DNA from: Phytophthora quininea
Lineage: Eukaryota > Oomycota > Peronosporomycetes > Peronosporales > Peronosporaceae
Direction of reading: 5' to 3'
Length of the DNA: 64,000 bases
Assembly: GCA_011947345.1 (NCBI GenBank)
Contig: JAAVTG010000986.1
Span: forward strand, 29,325-93,324
Positions 20,917 through 33,449 of the stretch are shown one piece after another. The first letter of the stretch is position 1, and the number at the start of each line of letters is the position of its first letter. The notes beneath the pieces were generated by a model. That model had not been told where the DNA came from. It saw only the letters and a list, made by a program, of their open reading frames with translations, and did no database searches. The translations under genes and the position numbers were made by a program.

Positions 20917-23900
20917 TTATCTCTTCGTGTGGTTGATGTAGCGCAGCGACAGCATCGACAGGATGCGGAAGATCGCAATGGCCACAAACACGTAGCCGAA
21001 GTTCGCCCAGCGGTCATCGTAGTTGTAGCTGAACGTCGACTCGATGTAGCCCTTGACCGTCGTGTGCGAAATCGTCACCGGCGTCCCCGACAGCGGCTGG
21101 CAGCCGAGGTGCGATCCCACATTCTCGTACTGACCCAACGTCTCGTTCCACGTCGGCTCTTCCGGGCACTGACAGAAGGCCAGCGATGCCAGGATCGAGA
21201 TGGAGAATCTCTGCGGCACAATCGTATACAGCCACTTGTAGCCCGCTGGGATCGAGGACGACGGCGGGTTGAAGCCGGCGAACAGCAAGAAGATCGAGTT
21301 GATGAGCGCGCCCATGACGGCAGCCACCTCCATACTCGGGAACGCGTGAATAAGCAACTGCGCGAAGTACATCTGGCCCAGCACAAAGAGCGAAATGTGG
21401 ACCCAGTACAGCACCGCCGTGGAGAACCCCTGGAAGCCCACCATCGGGTAGAAAATCACGATGAACAGCAAACTCTGTCCAAACACGTACGGGATCTCTA
21501 CCACCGTCGTCGCGACAAAGTACCACAGCGAGTTGTACGTCTGCGCAGCACGCTCACGGTAGAACGCAGCGCGGTCCTGGGCGTACACGGGAAGCGTGCC
21601 CATGAATCCAGCCATAGCCATAAAGAGCGTCGACATGAAGACCAAGCCCACGCCACCAACCAGACCGCTGTACGTCGTGTAGTCCACGCTCAGGAAAGAC
21701 AAACCACAGATGATAGCCACGCCAAAGACGATCGCGAAACGGGTCAGGTTGAACGCTGGAGTGCGCCAGTACAAAGCAAAGAAGCGCTTCATCAGGAAGT
21801 AGAACTGAGTCGATCCCTTCGACGCACGCTTCTTCATGAACGTCACTTCCGGCCACTCGGGAGACGGGCTCGTGATACCAGGCTTCGCCAGCATCTCATT
21901 CAGCACGCGCTTCTCTTCACTGTGCTCGAAAATGTCCACAAAGTCCAGGTGAGCTGCGCGGTCGTTGCTCACACCAGCGCCAATCACCTCCAACATCCAC
22001 GACGCGGGGTTCTGCTTCGGCGGGCACGGAGTCACACCGGGGACCGCCCCAAGTACTTCACCAACTTCTGGCACCGGTCACCAAGCTCGCCAACAAACAC
22101 CGACTGGCCGCCGCGCTTCAACAAGATCAAGTGGTCAAAGAGGAAAAACACATCCGACGACGGCTGGTGGATCGTGCACACGATCGTACGCCCGCTGTCC
22201 GCTACCTTGCGGACACCATCCATGATCAACTTGGCCGAGTGGGCATCCAGTCCGCTCGTCGGTTCATCCAGGAACAGGATGCTCGGCTGCGCCGCCAGCT
22301 CCACGCCGATCGTCAGACGCTTCATCTGCTCCTGCGAGCTGCCGCGGACGATCTGGTCCGCAATGTCGTGCATGTCCAGCAGGTCGAGGCATTCCTCCAC
22401 CGTGTCGTACTTCTTGCTGTCCGGGACGCTGCTGTCCTGGCGCAGGAACGCGCTAAACATCAGAGCCTCGCGCATCGTGGAGGCCTCCGAGTGGATATCC
22501 ATCTGCTCGCAGTATCCCGTTGCACGGCGGATGGCCAGGTCGTTCGCCTCGTGGCCGTTCAGGTAGATCTTGCCCTTGATCGTGCCCTCCGTCTTACGGC
22601 CGGCAATCACGTCCATCAACGTCGTCTTACCCGCACCAGTGGACCCCATCAGAGCCGTCAGCGTGCCGGGCGTCGCGTACCCGTTGATGCCCTTCAGCAA
22701 GTCGAGCGTCTCCTTCGTGTTCACCGGGTTCGGCACCGAGTACCACAGATCCGTGAACGCGATCGTCACCGGGGTGAAATTCTTCTCGCGTCGAGGAACT
22801 TCCACCATTACCTCGTCGTGGGACGTACCAATACTCGAGCGGTGGTCATCGGCATGACGCGCCTTCGGCGTCTTGGCAAGCGCATACCCCTCGTGCGCTT
22901 CTTCATCTTCGATTTCCTTTGGCAGCAACTGGATGTTCGTCGGTGCCAGGTACCGCCTGTACTCCAGGAGGTACGTGCTGAACGCCAACAAGAACACGTA
23001 GAAGAGGAACATGAAGATCGCACCGGTCCACAGCCAAGTCTTGCTGGACGGCACACCAAACTGGGACAGGTAGTACTCGCCCATGGTCATCTTGAACTCC
23101 GAACAGTAGTTCACTCCACCGAACTCGCACACGTCGTACTTGGACGACCGGTATTCGTTCACGGACAGCGCTCGCATGCACCAGCCGATCGGGTTGATCC
23201 AGTAAATCCACACAAGGTAGTCGGGGATCTCGCTCTTCGGCTGCACGAAGCCCGCAAAGATGATGATGAACACGATCGAGAACGTTGACATCGGCTTCGC
23301 AATGTCCAGATTCGGGCACAACGCCGTCAGCGCGAAGAACCAAGTCGATAGCACCAGGTTCGTCAGCGTCAGCAGGCACAGGTAGATAATGTACGCGCCC
23401 ACGTTCGCGACGAAGCCGCACATCCAGTACACAAGCGACCCGAAGATGATGATCTCGAACAGCGATGGCGGGATCAGCGCAATCGAGTAGGCGACCACGT
23501 ACGACGCCGTCTGGTAGAAGTTCGCTCCGCGCTGCTTGTAGAAGATCTCACGGGCCTCCATGAACACGGGGATCTGCGAAGCTTGACTCAAGGACATGAA
23601 CAAGACTGCCTGGAAAATCACACCAAGCATCACCTGCACGTCCGTCGGGTCGACCTGGTAGAATGTGCTGCCGTAGATCAGACCCATAAAGCATGTCATC
23701 ACAACACGACTTGCCACGTACGCCTTGTTGCGCCACAGAATGGACATGTGGCGCACACTCAGCGCCTTGATGTTCGACAGGTAAGACTGACGGAACTCGG
23801 GGACCGGGTCCATGTACTCGTCCACGTGCTTCTGTAGCTCAGGATCCATCGGCGCCTCGATCATACCGACCAAGTCGGCGTACACGCGAGACTGCACGAA

Positions 23901-25047
23901 CGCCTCGGCGAACTCGCTCGCGGCTCGAGGGTGCTTCGTGACGCCGACAGGAAGTGCCACCTCGTATTGGTGCTGCATCCGAGTTCCCAGATCCAGCAGG
24001 TAGTCGGCGATATCACGGTCCGGGGACACTTGAAGCCCAGGCTCTCGAAGTACGGCACCACAGCCTCGCGCGGGCCATGGTACATCACCTCGCCCTCGTT
24101 CATGATCAGGATGTAGTCGAACAGCGCGAACACCTCCGGGGCAGGCTGCAGCAGAGAGATCGCCACCGCCTTGTGCAACGTCTTGGCGATGCTGCGCTGC
24201 GTGCACATGATATCGTACGTCGCCGCGCTGTCGAGACCCGTGCTGATCTCGTCCATGAGACTCACGTACTTCATGCCGAACTCCATCTCACCGGTCGTCA
24301 CGCGCTTGCGCTCGCCGCCAGACACGCCGCGCACCATCGCGTTACCGATGATCGTGTTCTCACAGTTCTGCAGACCCAGCTGACCGATCACGATGTCCGG
24401 GTAGTTCTTGTAGTACGCCTTGGCCGCCTCCAGCGCAGCGAGGTTCTCCTCGACGGAGCCCTTCGAGAATGTCTCCGAGCCCTTCTCCGCGAGACCGCCG
24501 CCCACAAACTTGTGCGCGTACTCCAACGTCTCGCGGGTCGTCAGCGTCGCGAAATGCTTGTCCGACTGCGGGACGTACTCCACGAACTGCGGGATCCGAC
24601 TCGCGATGTCCTTTGCGGGACGCCGTTGTATGTGACCTCGCCCTCGACCGTGATGTTGCTTTCCACCGGGAACTGTCCCGCCAGCATCTTCATCAGCGCC
24701 GACTTGCCGGACCCGGGCTGGCCCAGCACCAGCGTCGTCGTGCCCGGCTTGAACACGCCGCTCGCGTTCTTGACGATCTCCTTGCGCACCACGCGCCGCT
24801 TCGGCGACATCCGCGCCAGTGCCTTCGCGACCGTGTTGTACAGCGTCGGTAGCTCCGACTTGGCCGTCACGTCCTCGGTGATAGTGATGTCGGCCGTGAC
24901 CGACAGGTTCTTGTATCGCACTTCCAGCTGCGGCAGCTCGCTGCCGATGGCCGGCTCGAAGCTGGACGCGAGGTACCGGTTCAGCGCCTCGGGGCCCTGC
25001 GCCAGCATGGTCTTGCCCGACTCCAGGTTCAGGCGGTCGGACGACAT
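20917..25047 (-). pseudogene. PDR-type ABC transporter, copy B-right (three frameshifts)
   Basis: Mirror image of copy B-left with the same protein features, including the B-specific linker with RHADDHRSS. Three losses are shared with B-left: AAA at 24612-24614, the C-run at 24022-24025 and the CCCC at 22047-22050. The fourth loss of B-left is absent: here the site reads ATCGAGGCGCC, so NBD1/TMD1 joins TMD1/NBD2 in one frame (24206-22032, 724 codons). The C-terminal frame 22074-20917 holds an intact TMD2 of 385 codons. Sharing of the frameshifts with B-left shows that they pre-date the palindrome, arose by conversion, or are systematic read errors. Confidence 0.8.
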
Positions 25048-25196
25048 TGTGTTGATTGATCCCCCTCGACGCAAGCACTCGGAAGTTGCTGCTGTGAGTC
25101 TGTTCGACGAGTAGGTGTGTGGGTGTGTGGACGCACTTGCTCTTGAGCAAGCAAATTCCAGAATGGACTGCTGTGTCGGAAGGCGCGAGGTCGGCC

Positions 25197-27205
25197 GGCG
25201 ATACACGCGGGGTCCCCGTGCGAGCAATCTCGTCGCATCGATTGCGCGCGTCAACAGTCAGGGGTAGGTGATCGGAAGATACCGATACACATCTTTTGGT
25301 AGCTGTGCCGCGGCGTGAGCAGACATATCCATTACACGAGCCGTCGAGTGCCATTTGCACGATTCTGTCTTCTTCACCGCTGCCGGCGTGCAGTTAGCTT
25401 GCCCAACGCTAGCAGTCTCCTCTCCCACTCGCCGTCGCCCCACGCATCATCACCCGTGCGTGTGTGTCCGGTTGTGAAGCCCGGGCCGCCAGTGACTGGC
25501 GGGGTGAGACAGGACAACGCGACACGGTCCGGTCTGCTTGTCTTTTGTTGAAGCGGGCCATACATTCGTCAGTCATTGCAGGCCGAGCAATCGGATGGAG
25601 GCGATTGCGCGTGCGAGCAAGCCGGCCGCCGATTGCTCGCACCATCCCGACTAATCGACTGCCCCGCATCAACGTTGTGGACGCTGTTGGTTTGCCTCGA
25701 GCGACATTTAACGGAGGGCACTCTTTTCACAGCGGGACACGCAGAAAGGATGGTCGCCACCTTTTACGAGCAGGAGTACACGGCAGGTTGCACGGGGCAG
25801 GTTGTTGTCGCTGTTCGCCCGCACCGAACGTGCATGCCGGTGTTTTACCTGACTGATCAGAGAGATCTGATCTGGCGACGCGTCATGTTGTACATTATAC
25901 AAAAGTGAGAAAGAGAGTTTCGAGGAAGCTCACTGCTGCAGGCAGAGCTCATCCCTTGCTTCCCTGGGCTCTCAGCGGGATCGGTTCTCCGATAGTACGC
26001 CATCCTACTACACCTGCATGGCCACCTTCCTTTCGACCGCCATAAGCACTTTCAGATTTCAAACGCGGCGCAGACTTCGGCCCGCAGCTCGTCGTCGACA
26101 CCTTCCTGGCCACGTGAAAGCAGCTCAAAGCACCGCACGTATCGGAGACCGTCGGGGCGCGTAAACGCGGGGCTAGTGTTGATGCGGTGCGAGGAGAGAC
26201 GGTCCATTGGCGACCAGTCAAATTGATGATGCTAGGTCCAATATTGACGAAACCCGTATGAAAGCGAGTGTCAAACTACAATGCCGATAGACCGCCTACG
26301 CAGCAGCGGCCTCCAGGACCTGCTTGGATCGACATACAGTCTATTACAGTCACCATTTAACGTGGCACAGTTTCCGCCCGTCCGCAGGAGGCGAGTTGCG
26401 ATGCCACGCGCAGGGGTCGTCTGCCGCCGAGTCGAGGCGACATCCGCATCACGTTTTATCCAGCTGACCCTCGGCTAGCGAAATTAGGCGGTGCAAGCGT
26501 CCACAACGCGCGTCCAGAGACTCGATGTGTCGACATGAAGGCCTTGACGATTGAACCGAGCCGGGCAATGCCCCCAGCAGGGATTTTCGACGGAACAAGA
26601 TGATGATGGCGCTGCTTCCAGACCTTGGCGCGGTGTTGACGGGCACGGGCGGGCTCAAGTCACTACGTCGTGGCGAAACGAATGGCTGGGAGTGCATGAG
26701 TCATTCGGCGGCATGCGTTCAAATTGGCGCAGATCACGGGGCGGCCTCGACACGCTGTGGTTGACCAGCAGGCTCGAATAAGTGTGTTCACTAAGCCAGA
26801 CGTCTTTTGCTCTAGAACAGCTCTGTCGAGTTTTTTTTTTCAGCTACTATCCATAGTAATGAACTAGCGAGCAGGAGTGTTGAAGTGGAAAGAGGGCCCT
26901 GCCGATGATAGGGCCAGGAGACGACGTTCAGTTCCAGTAAACCATTGTTGGAGTCCCAGTTCTCTGTTGGTACAGTAGAAATGCTGCACCAGTACAGGCA
27001 GAAGAAGAACGTCACGTCAAACTCAGCGATTCGCGCCAAGGTGAAACAAACACAACACAACTTTGCTTATGCTTACCGTGTAGTCATTATTCGATGCATG
27101 TGCCATCACGAACGATTTCGTGAGGAGCCGCGTGGTGCGGCAATTCGTAATAGTTCATTACGAAAACATGGCAAATAGTTTCCATTACGGCAACACCCCT
27201 CATCT
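25197..27205. other. Intergenic region between PDR-B and SDA1 fragment (right arm)
   Basis: Inverted copy of 12980-14990 with minor differences: for example TTTTCACAGCGGGACACGC at about 25732 against the left arm's GCGTGTCCC-type sequence, a one-base shorter A-run, and a T/C change in the KTRIAEF-like stretch. No recognisable gene. Confidence 0.45.
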
Positions 27206-28318
27206 CTAAATCTTGCGGCGTTTCTTGGCATCGTGCTTGAGGATCTTCTTCACAACCTTGTTCTTCTGCCGTTGCACCTGGCGCGCCGACTTCAGCACCT
27301 TTGACTGCACGGACTTGCTCTTCTTAATCATCATGAAGTGTTTTAGTCGCTTCTTTTCCGTGTTGGTTGTGCCGCCACCCGAACGCTTGTGCTTAAAGTC
27401 CTCGCGGCCTTCCAAAACCACGCGCAGTCGCTCTTCCTGGGTCATGCGCTTCTTCTTGGAGTAGCCTTCCAGGTCCGTGGGATTGATCTTCGTTGCATCC
27501 GAGCTCATCTTTGCCGCTTCCTCTTCAGCCTTGCGCTTGCTGCGGGATTTGGGGTCCTTCAATGCCGCATCACGCTCTTTCTTCAGCATTTCGATGCGCT
27601 CAAAGTCAAGCGGGGTCAGAATACGACGCGCATCCAAGCGATCCTTCTGTTGGACAGCTGAGGCGTCCTCGTTGTCCTCCTCTGCGCTAGCATTCTCTTC
27701 ATCGCCGCCTTCTTCGTCCTTCTCAGGGCCTTGGTCTTCTTCGTCCGATGAAAGTTCCACCCATTCATCCTCAGAGCCATCATCTTCCGACTCGGACGAA
27801 GCCACTTCCCAACCATCCTGGTTTTCCTCGCCATCGAAACGTCCGGCAGCCTCAGCCTCCGCGAGCAGCTCAGCTCCGTCCACACCTTCGCTCGCCACGA
27901 GCTCACCGAATCGATGCGGCTTTGCAGCTCCGTTGTGGAATTTGCCACGATCCTTGCGCTTAAGAAGCACAGGATGGACGTCACGAATGAGGTTCAGCAC
28001 ACCACGAGCAGCCATGACAATGGTTTTATCGCGCGCGCGATTGTACTGCACCAGATCGCTCACGAGCACGTCCATGCCTTCGCACTCCAGCAGAAGCGGG
28101 ACGCGACGGAAAAGTTCCCGCAACGCGTTAATACCCACAGCAATCACCTCCGACGAGCACCGCTCGGTAATAAAGTTGTGCGCTATGCTCTTGACAACCG
28201 GCAGCAGCTCCTCGGGCGGAATTTCGTCGTGGCAAGACTGCACCAAGTACGCCAGGATTCCAGTCACATTCTGTTGGTGAGACTGCAGGTAGCGCTGCAA
28301 CAACGGGTAAAATGACAT
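27206..28318 (-). CDS. SDA1: SDA1 homologue, C-terminal portion, right arm
   Basis: 370 codons, nearly identical to the left-arm copy; visible differences are Val to Ile in SSEVIAVGINAL and Gly to Asp in the acidic linker (EEGGDEEN). It has the same N-terminal truncation relative to the family. A solo LTR is inserted immediately upstream: its target duplication ATGT (ACAT on the plus strand, 28315-28318) includes the ATG itself. The LTR leaves the frame open upstream (…PQEFIT then MSFYPLL), so an LTR-initiated transcript could encode an N-terminal extension. The role would be 60S maturation if functional; the missing half argues against it. Confidence 0.78.
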   Translation of the reverse strand: MSFYPLLQRYLQSHQQNVTGILAYLVQSCHDEIPPEELLPVVKSIAHNFITERCSSEVIAVGINALRELFRRVPLLLECEGMDVLVSDLVQYNRARDKTIVMAARGVLNLIRDVHPVLLKRKDRGKFHNGAAKPHRFGELVASEGVDGAELLAEAEAAGRFDGEENQDGWEVASSESEDDGSEDEWVELSSDEEDQGPEKDEEGGDEENASAEEDNEDASAVQQKDRLDARRILTPLDFERIEMLKKERDAALKDPKSRSKRKAEEEAAKMSSDATKINPTDLEGYSKKKRMTQEERLRVVLEGREDFKHKRSGGGTTNTEKKRLKHFMMIKKSKSVQSKVLKSARQVQRQKNKVVKKILKHDAKKRRKI

Positions 28319-29236
28319 TGTAATGAACTCTTGAGGTCCTCCCGTTCCTGGAGTAGCCGCTAGCTCGTGTGCTGACCCTGCGTTGGATCCGATGGGCCGT
28401 CCGTCACTAACTTCAACACCGTTAACAACTACTGGCCGACAGAGAACCAACAGGGCTCTCTGTGCGGGTGCGTGCCCTGGCCGACACTGCCACCTATTTA
28501 TTATCCTTTCTCGACAACAACTGTCCTGCCTGCTCTCAACCTTGCAGCCCTTGGCACCTCGCGAAGCGAATTCCTGCACGCCTGTCCTTACCACTTGGAA
28601 CACACTGGTCTCCTTCCGTTCGTTCGGTCCACGCTAGCACCATTCTGCACAGCCACCGCTGGCATCAACAACACCAACCGCCCTTCCTGCCTGCACGTCA
28701 CCTTGCAGTCCTTGACAGTATCAATTGCCGCAACGCCGGTCACGGGTCGGTCGACTGTTCCCGCTTCAGCGTCCACCGTCGAGACTACCACCGTCGTTCA
28801 CTGTTGGCTTCCAACTGCTGCTTCCGTCTGACGTCCACCGTTGTCACCACCGTCGACGTCCACCGAGTCCTTACATCCGATGTCCACCGATAACTTCCTG
28901 CTTGCTGTCGTCGGTTGCCGCACTTCTGTCGTCACCTTCTGCTGCTTGCCCTTGTCGCTGCCGATTCGAGACTACTTGCTCACGTTGCTACGCATTCGAC
29001 ACTTGTTCTCGTCGCTGCCGATTGGAGACTTGTTCTCGTCGCCGCCAATTCAAGACTTGTCCTCGTCGCCGCCGATTCGAGACTTGTCCTCGTCGCCGCC
29101 GATTCGAGACTGCCAGATCTCGTCGCTCAAACCCAACGCGACCTTTACCATCGGTCGCCCCCAAGTCGCAACCGCCCAACAATTATTGATTGTCGTTCAG
29201 ACGCATCTCGGTGTCGCTGCCACCAGGTCTATTACA
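28319..29236 (-). repeat. Solo LTR of the same family as the LTR retrotransposon
   Basis: 918 bp, reverse complement of the LTRs at 876 and 3813, with TGTAAT/ATTACA ends and 4-bp flanking repeats ACAT (28315-28318 and 29237-29240). The left arm has the empty site at 11864-11880 (CATAATGTCATTTTACC). Compared with the full element it lacks about 40 bp between two CCAGTGTGT repeats, lacks one GGTGGTGACAAC unit, and has an extra CTCGAATCGGCGGCGACGAGG-type minisatellite unit. So it is an older or different lineage of the family, left by LTR-LTR recombination. Confidence 0.88.
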
Positions 29237-29325
29237 ACATTATGGCGGTGGTAAGTTTACGATGCCTTTCAGCGATATTTATTAGCATAAAATTGAACCG
29301 CTTCCATCGACAACAGCAATCGTCT

Positions 29326-32300
29326 CTATCTCTTCGTGTGGTTGATGTAGCGCAGCGACAGCATCGACAGGATGCGGAAGATCGCAATGGCCACAAACAC
29401 GTAGCCGAAGTTCGCCCAGCGGTCATCGTAGTTGTAGCTGAACGTCGACTCGATGTAGCCCTTGACCGTCGTGTGCGAAATCGTCACCGGCGTCCCCGAC
29501 AGCGGCTGGCAGCCGAGGTGCGATCCCACATTCTCGTACTGACCCAACGTCTCGTTCCACGTCGGCTCTTCCGGGCACTGACAGAAGGCCAGCGATGCCA
29601 GGATCGAGATGGAGAATCTCTGCGGCACAATCGTATACAGCCACTTGTAGCCCGCTGGGATCGAGGACGACGGCGGGTTGAAGCCGGCGAACAGCAAGAA
29701 GATCGAGTTGATGAGCGCGCCCATGACGGCAGCCACCTCCATACTCGGGAACGCGTGAATAAGCAACTGCGCGAAGTACATCTGGCCCAGCACAAAGAGC
29801 GAAATGTGGACCCAGTACAGCACCGCCGTGGAGAACCCCTGGAAGCCCACCATCGGGTAGAAAATCACGATGAACAGCAAACTCTGTCCAAACACGTACG
29901 GGATCTCTACCACCGTCGTCGCGACAAAGTACCACAGCGAGTTGTACGTCTGCGCAGCACGCTCACGGTAGAACGCAGCGCGGTCCTGGGCGTACACGGG
30001 AAGCGTGCCCATGAATCCAGCCATAGCCATAAAGAGCGTCGACATGAAAATTAACCCCACACCACCAACCAGACCGCTGTACGTCGTGTAATCCACGCTC
30101 AGGAAAGCTAAGCCACAGATGATGGAAACACCGAACACAATCGCGAAACGGGTCAAGTTGAACGCTGGAGTGCGCCAGTATAGATCAAAGAAGCGCTTCA
30201 TCAAGAAGCAGAACTGAGTCGATCCCTTCGACGCACGTTTCTTCATGAACGTCACTTCCGGCCACTCGGGAGACGGGCTCGTGATACCAGGCTTCGCCAG
30301 CATCTCATTCAGCACGCGCTTCTCTTCACTGTGCTCGAAAATGTCCACAAAGTCCAGGTGAGCTGCGCGGTCGTTGCTCACACCAGCGCCAATCACCTCC
30401 AACATCCACGACGCGGGGTTCTGCTTCGGCGGGCACGGAGTCACACCGGGGACCGCCTCCAAGTACTTCACCAACTTCTGGCACCGGTCACCAAGCTCGC
30501 CAACAAACACCGACTGGCCGCCGCGCTTCAACAAGATCAAGTGGTCGAAGAGGAAAAACACATCCGACGACGGCTGGTGGATCGTGCACACGATCGTACG
30601 CCCGCTGTCCGCTACCTTGCGGACACCGTCCATGATCAACTTGGCCGAGTGGGCATCCAGTCCGCTCGTCGGTTCATCCAGGAACAGGATGCTCGGCTGC
30701 GCCGCCAGCTCCACGCCGATCGTCAGACGCTTCATCTGCTCCTGCGAGCTGCCGCGGACGATCTGGTCCGCAATGTCGTGCATGTCCAGCAGGTCGAGGC
30801 ATTCCTCCACCGTGTCGTACTTCTTGCTGTCCGGGACGCTGCTGTCCTGGCGCAGGAACGCGCTAAACATCAGAGCCTCGCGCATCGTGGAGGCCTCCGA
30901 GTGGATATCCATCTGCTCGCAGTATCCCGTTGCACGGCGGATGGCCAGGTCGTTCGCCTCGTGGCCGTTCAGGTAGATCTTGCCCTTGATTGTGCCCTCC
31001 GTCTTACGGCTGGCAATCACGTCCATCAACGTCGTCTTACCCGCACCAGTGGACCCCATCAGAGCCGTCAGCGTGCCGGGCGTCGCGTACCCGTTGATGC
31101 CCTTCAGCAAGTCGAGCGTCTCCTTCGTGTTCACCGGGTTCGGCACCGAGTACCACAGATCCGTAAACGCGATCGTCACCGGGGTGAAATTCTTCTCGCG
31201 TCGAGGAACCTCCACTACAACCTCGCCATGCGATGTATCGGAATCGGAATCGTCCGTATTCGCCTTAGGAGTCATTGCCAAGGCATATCCTTCGTGTGCT
31301 TCTTCGTCTTCAATATCCTTTGGCAGCAACTGGATGTTCGTCGGTGCCAGGTACCGCCTGTACTCCAGGAGGTACGTGCTGAACGCCAACAAGAACACGT
31401 AGAAGAGGAACATGAAGATCGCACCGGTCCACAGCCATGTCGTGCTCGATGGCACACCAAATTCCGACAAATAGTACTCTCCCATGGTCATCTTGAATTT
31501 TGAGCAGTAGTTTACCCCGCCAAACTCACATACATCGTATTTAGACGACCGGTATTCATTCACGGACAGCGCTCGCATGCACCACGCAACTGGATTAATC
31601 CAGTAAATCCACACGAGGTAGTCGGGAATTTGGCTCTTCGGCTGCACGAAGCCCGCAAAGATGATGATGAATACGATCGAAAACGATGACATCGGCTTAG
31701 CAATATCCAGATTGGGACACATTGCCGTCAGCGCGAAGAACCAAGTCGATAGCACTAGGTTCGTCAAGACCAACAGACACAGGTAGATAATGTACGCGCC
31801 CACGTTCGCGACGAAGCCGCACATCCAGTACACAAGCGACCCGAAAATCAGGATTTCAAATACTGACGGTGGCATTAGCGCAATCGAGTAGGCAATCACG
31901 TACGACGCCGTCTGGTAGAAGTTCGCCCCACGCTGCTTGTAGAAGATCTCACGGGCCTCCATGAACACGGGGATTTGAGAACCTTGACTCAAGGACATGA
32001 ACATCACAGCCTGAAAAATCACACCAAGCATCACCTGCACGTCCGTCGGGTCGACCTGGTAGAATGTGCTGCCGTAGATCAGACCCATAAAGCATGTCAT
32101 CACAACACGACTTGCCACGTACGCCTTGTTGCGCCACAGAATAGTCATGTGGCGCACACTCAGAGCTCGGACGTTTTTCCAAAATGATTGACGGAACTCG
32201 GGGACCGGGTCCATGTACTCGTCCACGTGCTTCTGTAGCTCAGGATCCATCGGCGCCTCGATCATACCGACCAAGTCGGCGTACACGCGGGACTGCACGA

Positions 32301-33449
32301 ACGCCTCGGCGAACTCGCTCGCGGCTCGAGGGTGCTTCGTGACGCCGACAGGAAGTGCCACCTCGTATTGGTGCTGCATCCGAGTTCCCAGATCCAGCAG
32401 GTAGTCGGCGATATCACGGTCCGGGGACACTTGAAGCCCAGGCTCTCGAAGTACGGCACCACAGCCTCGCGCGGGCCATGGTACATCACCTCGCCCTCGT
32501 TCATGATCAGGATGTAGTCGAACAGCGCGAACACCTCCGGGGCAGGCTGCAGCAGAGAGATCGCCACCGCCTTGTGCAACGTCTTGGCGATGCTGCGCTG
32601 CGTGCACATGATATCGTACGTCGCCGCGCTGTCGAGACCCGTGCTGATCTCGTCCATGAGACTCACGTACTTCATGCCGAACTCCATCTCACCGGTCGTC
32701 ACGCGCTTGCGCTCGCCGCCAGACACGCCGCGCACCATCGCGTTACCGATGATCGTGTTCTCACAGTTCTGCAGACCCAGCTGACCGATCACGATGTCCG
32801 GGTAGTTCTTGTAGTACGCCTTGGCCGCCTCCAGCGCAGCGAGGTTCTCCTCGACGGAGCCCTTCGAGAATGTCTCCGAGCCCTTCTCCGCGAGACCGCC
32901 GCCCACAAACTTGTGCGCGTACTCCAACGTCTCGCGGGTCGTCAGCGTCGCGAAATGCTTGTCCGACTGCGGGACGTACTCCACGAACTGCGGGATCCGA
33001 CTCGCGATGTCCTTTTGCGGGACGCCGTTGTATGTGACCTCGCCCTCGACCGTGATGTTGCTTTCCACCGGGAACTGTCCCGCCAGCATCTTCATCAGCG
33101 CCGACTTGCCGGACCCGGGCTGGCCCAGCACCAGCGTCGTCGTGCCCGGCTTGAACACGCCGCTCGCGTTCTTGACGATCTCCTTGCGCACCACGCGCCG
33201 CTTCGGCGACATCCGCGCCAGTGCCTTCGCGACCGTGTTGTACAGCGTCGGTAGCTCCGACTTGGCCGTCACGTCCTCGGTGATAGTGATGTCGGCCGTG
33301 ACCGACAGGTTCTTGTATCGCACTTCCAGCTGCGGCAGCTCGCTGCCGATGGCCGGCTCGAAGCTGGACGCGAGGTACCGGTTCAGCGCCTCGGGGCCCT
33401 GCGCCAGCATGGTCTTGCCCGACTCCAGGTTCAGGCGGTCGGACGACAT
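29326..33449 (-). CDS. Full-size PDR-type ABC transporter, copy A-right (one frameshift, mosaic)
   Basis: NBD1-TMD1-NBD2-TMD2 as in copy A-left, 4124 bp. The only frame break is the shared C-run loss at 32423-32426, so 32607-29326 is open for 1093 codons (residues about 282-1374). It is a patchwork. The A-type segments include FWKNVRALSVRHMT, QPKSQIPDY and the linker with NTDDSDSDTSH. They are interrupted by B-type segments: PELQKHVDEYMDPVPEF (about 32190-32262), FVANVGAY (about 31800), the codon choice of IIIFAGF (about 31650), MFLFYVFLLAFSTYLLEYRR (about 31322-31432), and most of TMD2 (about 29340-30045). That pattern indicates repeated gene conversion from a B copy. One NBD2 change just after Walker A (IASRKTEG instead of IAGRKTEG) is private to it. 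Confidence 0.85.

Noticed and set aside
20893..22566. 557-codon plus frame, and similar long frames at 9757-10776, 16898-18055, 22131-23288 and 30331-31503
   Set aside because: Antisense or off-frame shadows of the PDR genes caused by high GC at third positions. They are Arg/His/Val-rich with no domain, and repeat in every copy.
28319..28603. 95-residue N-terminal extension of the right-arm SDA1 from inside the solo LTR
   Set aside because: Encoded by LTR sequence and absent from the left arm. Kept only as a possible LTR-driven product, not as the gene start.
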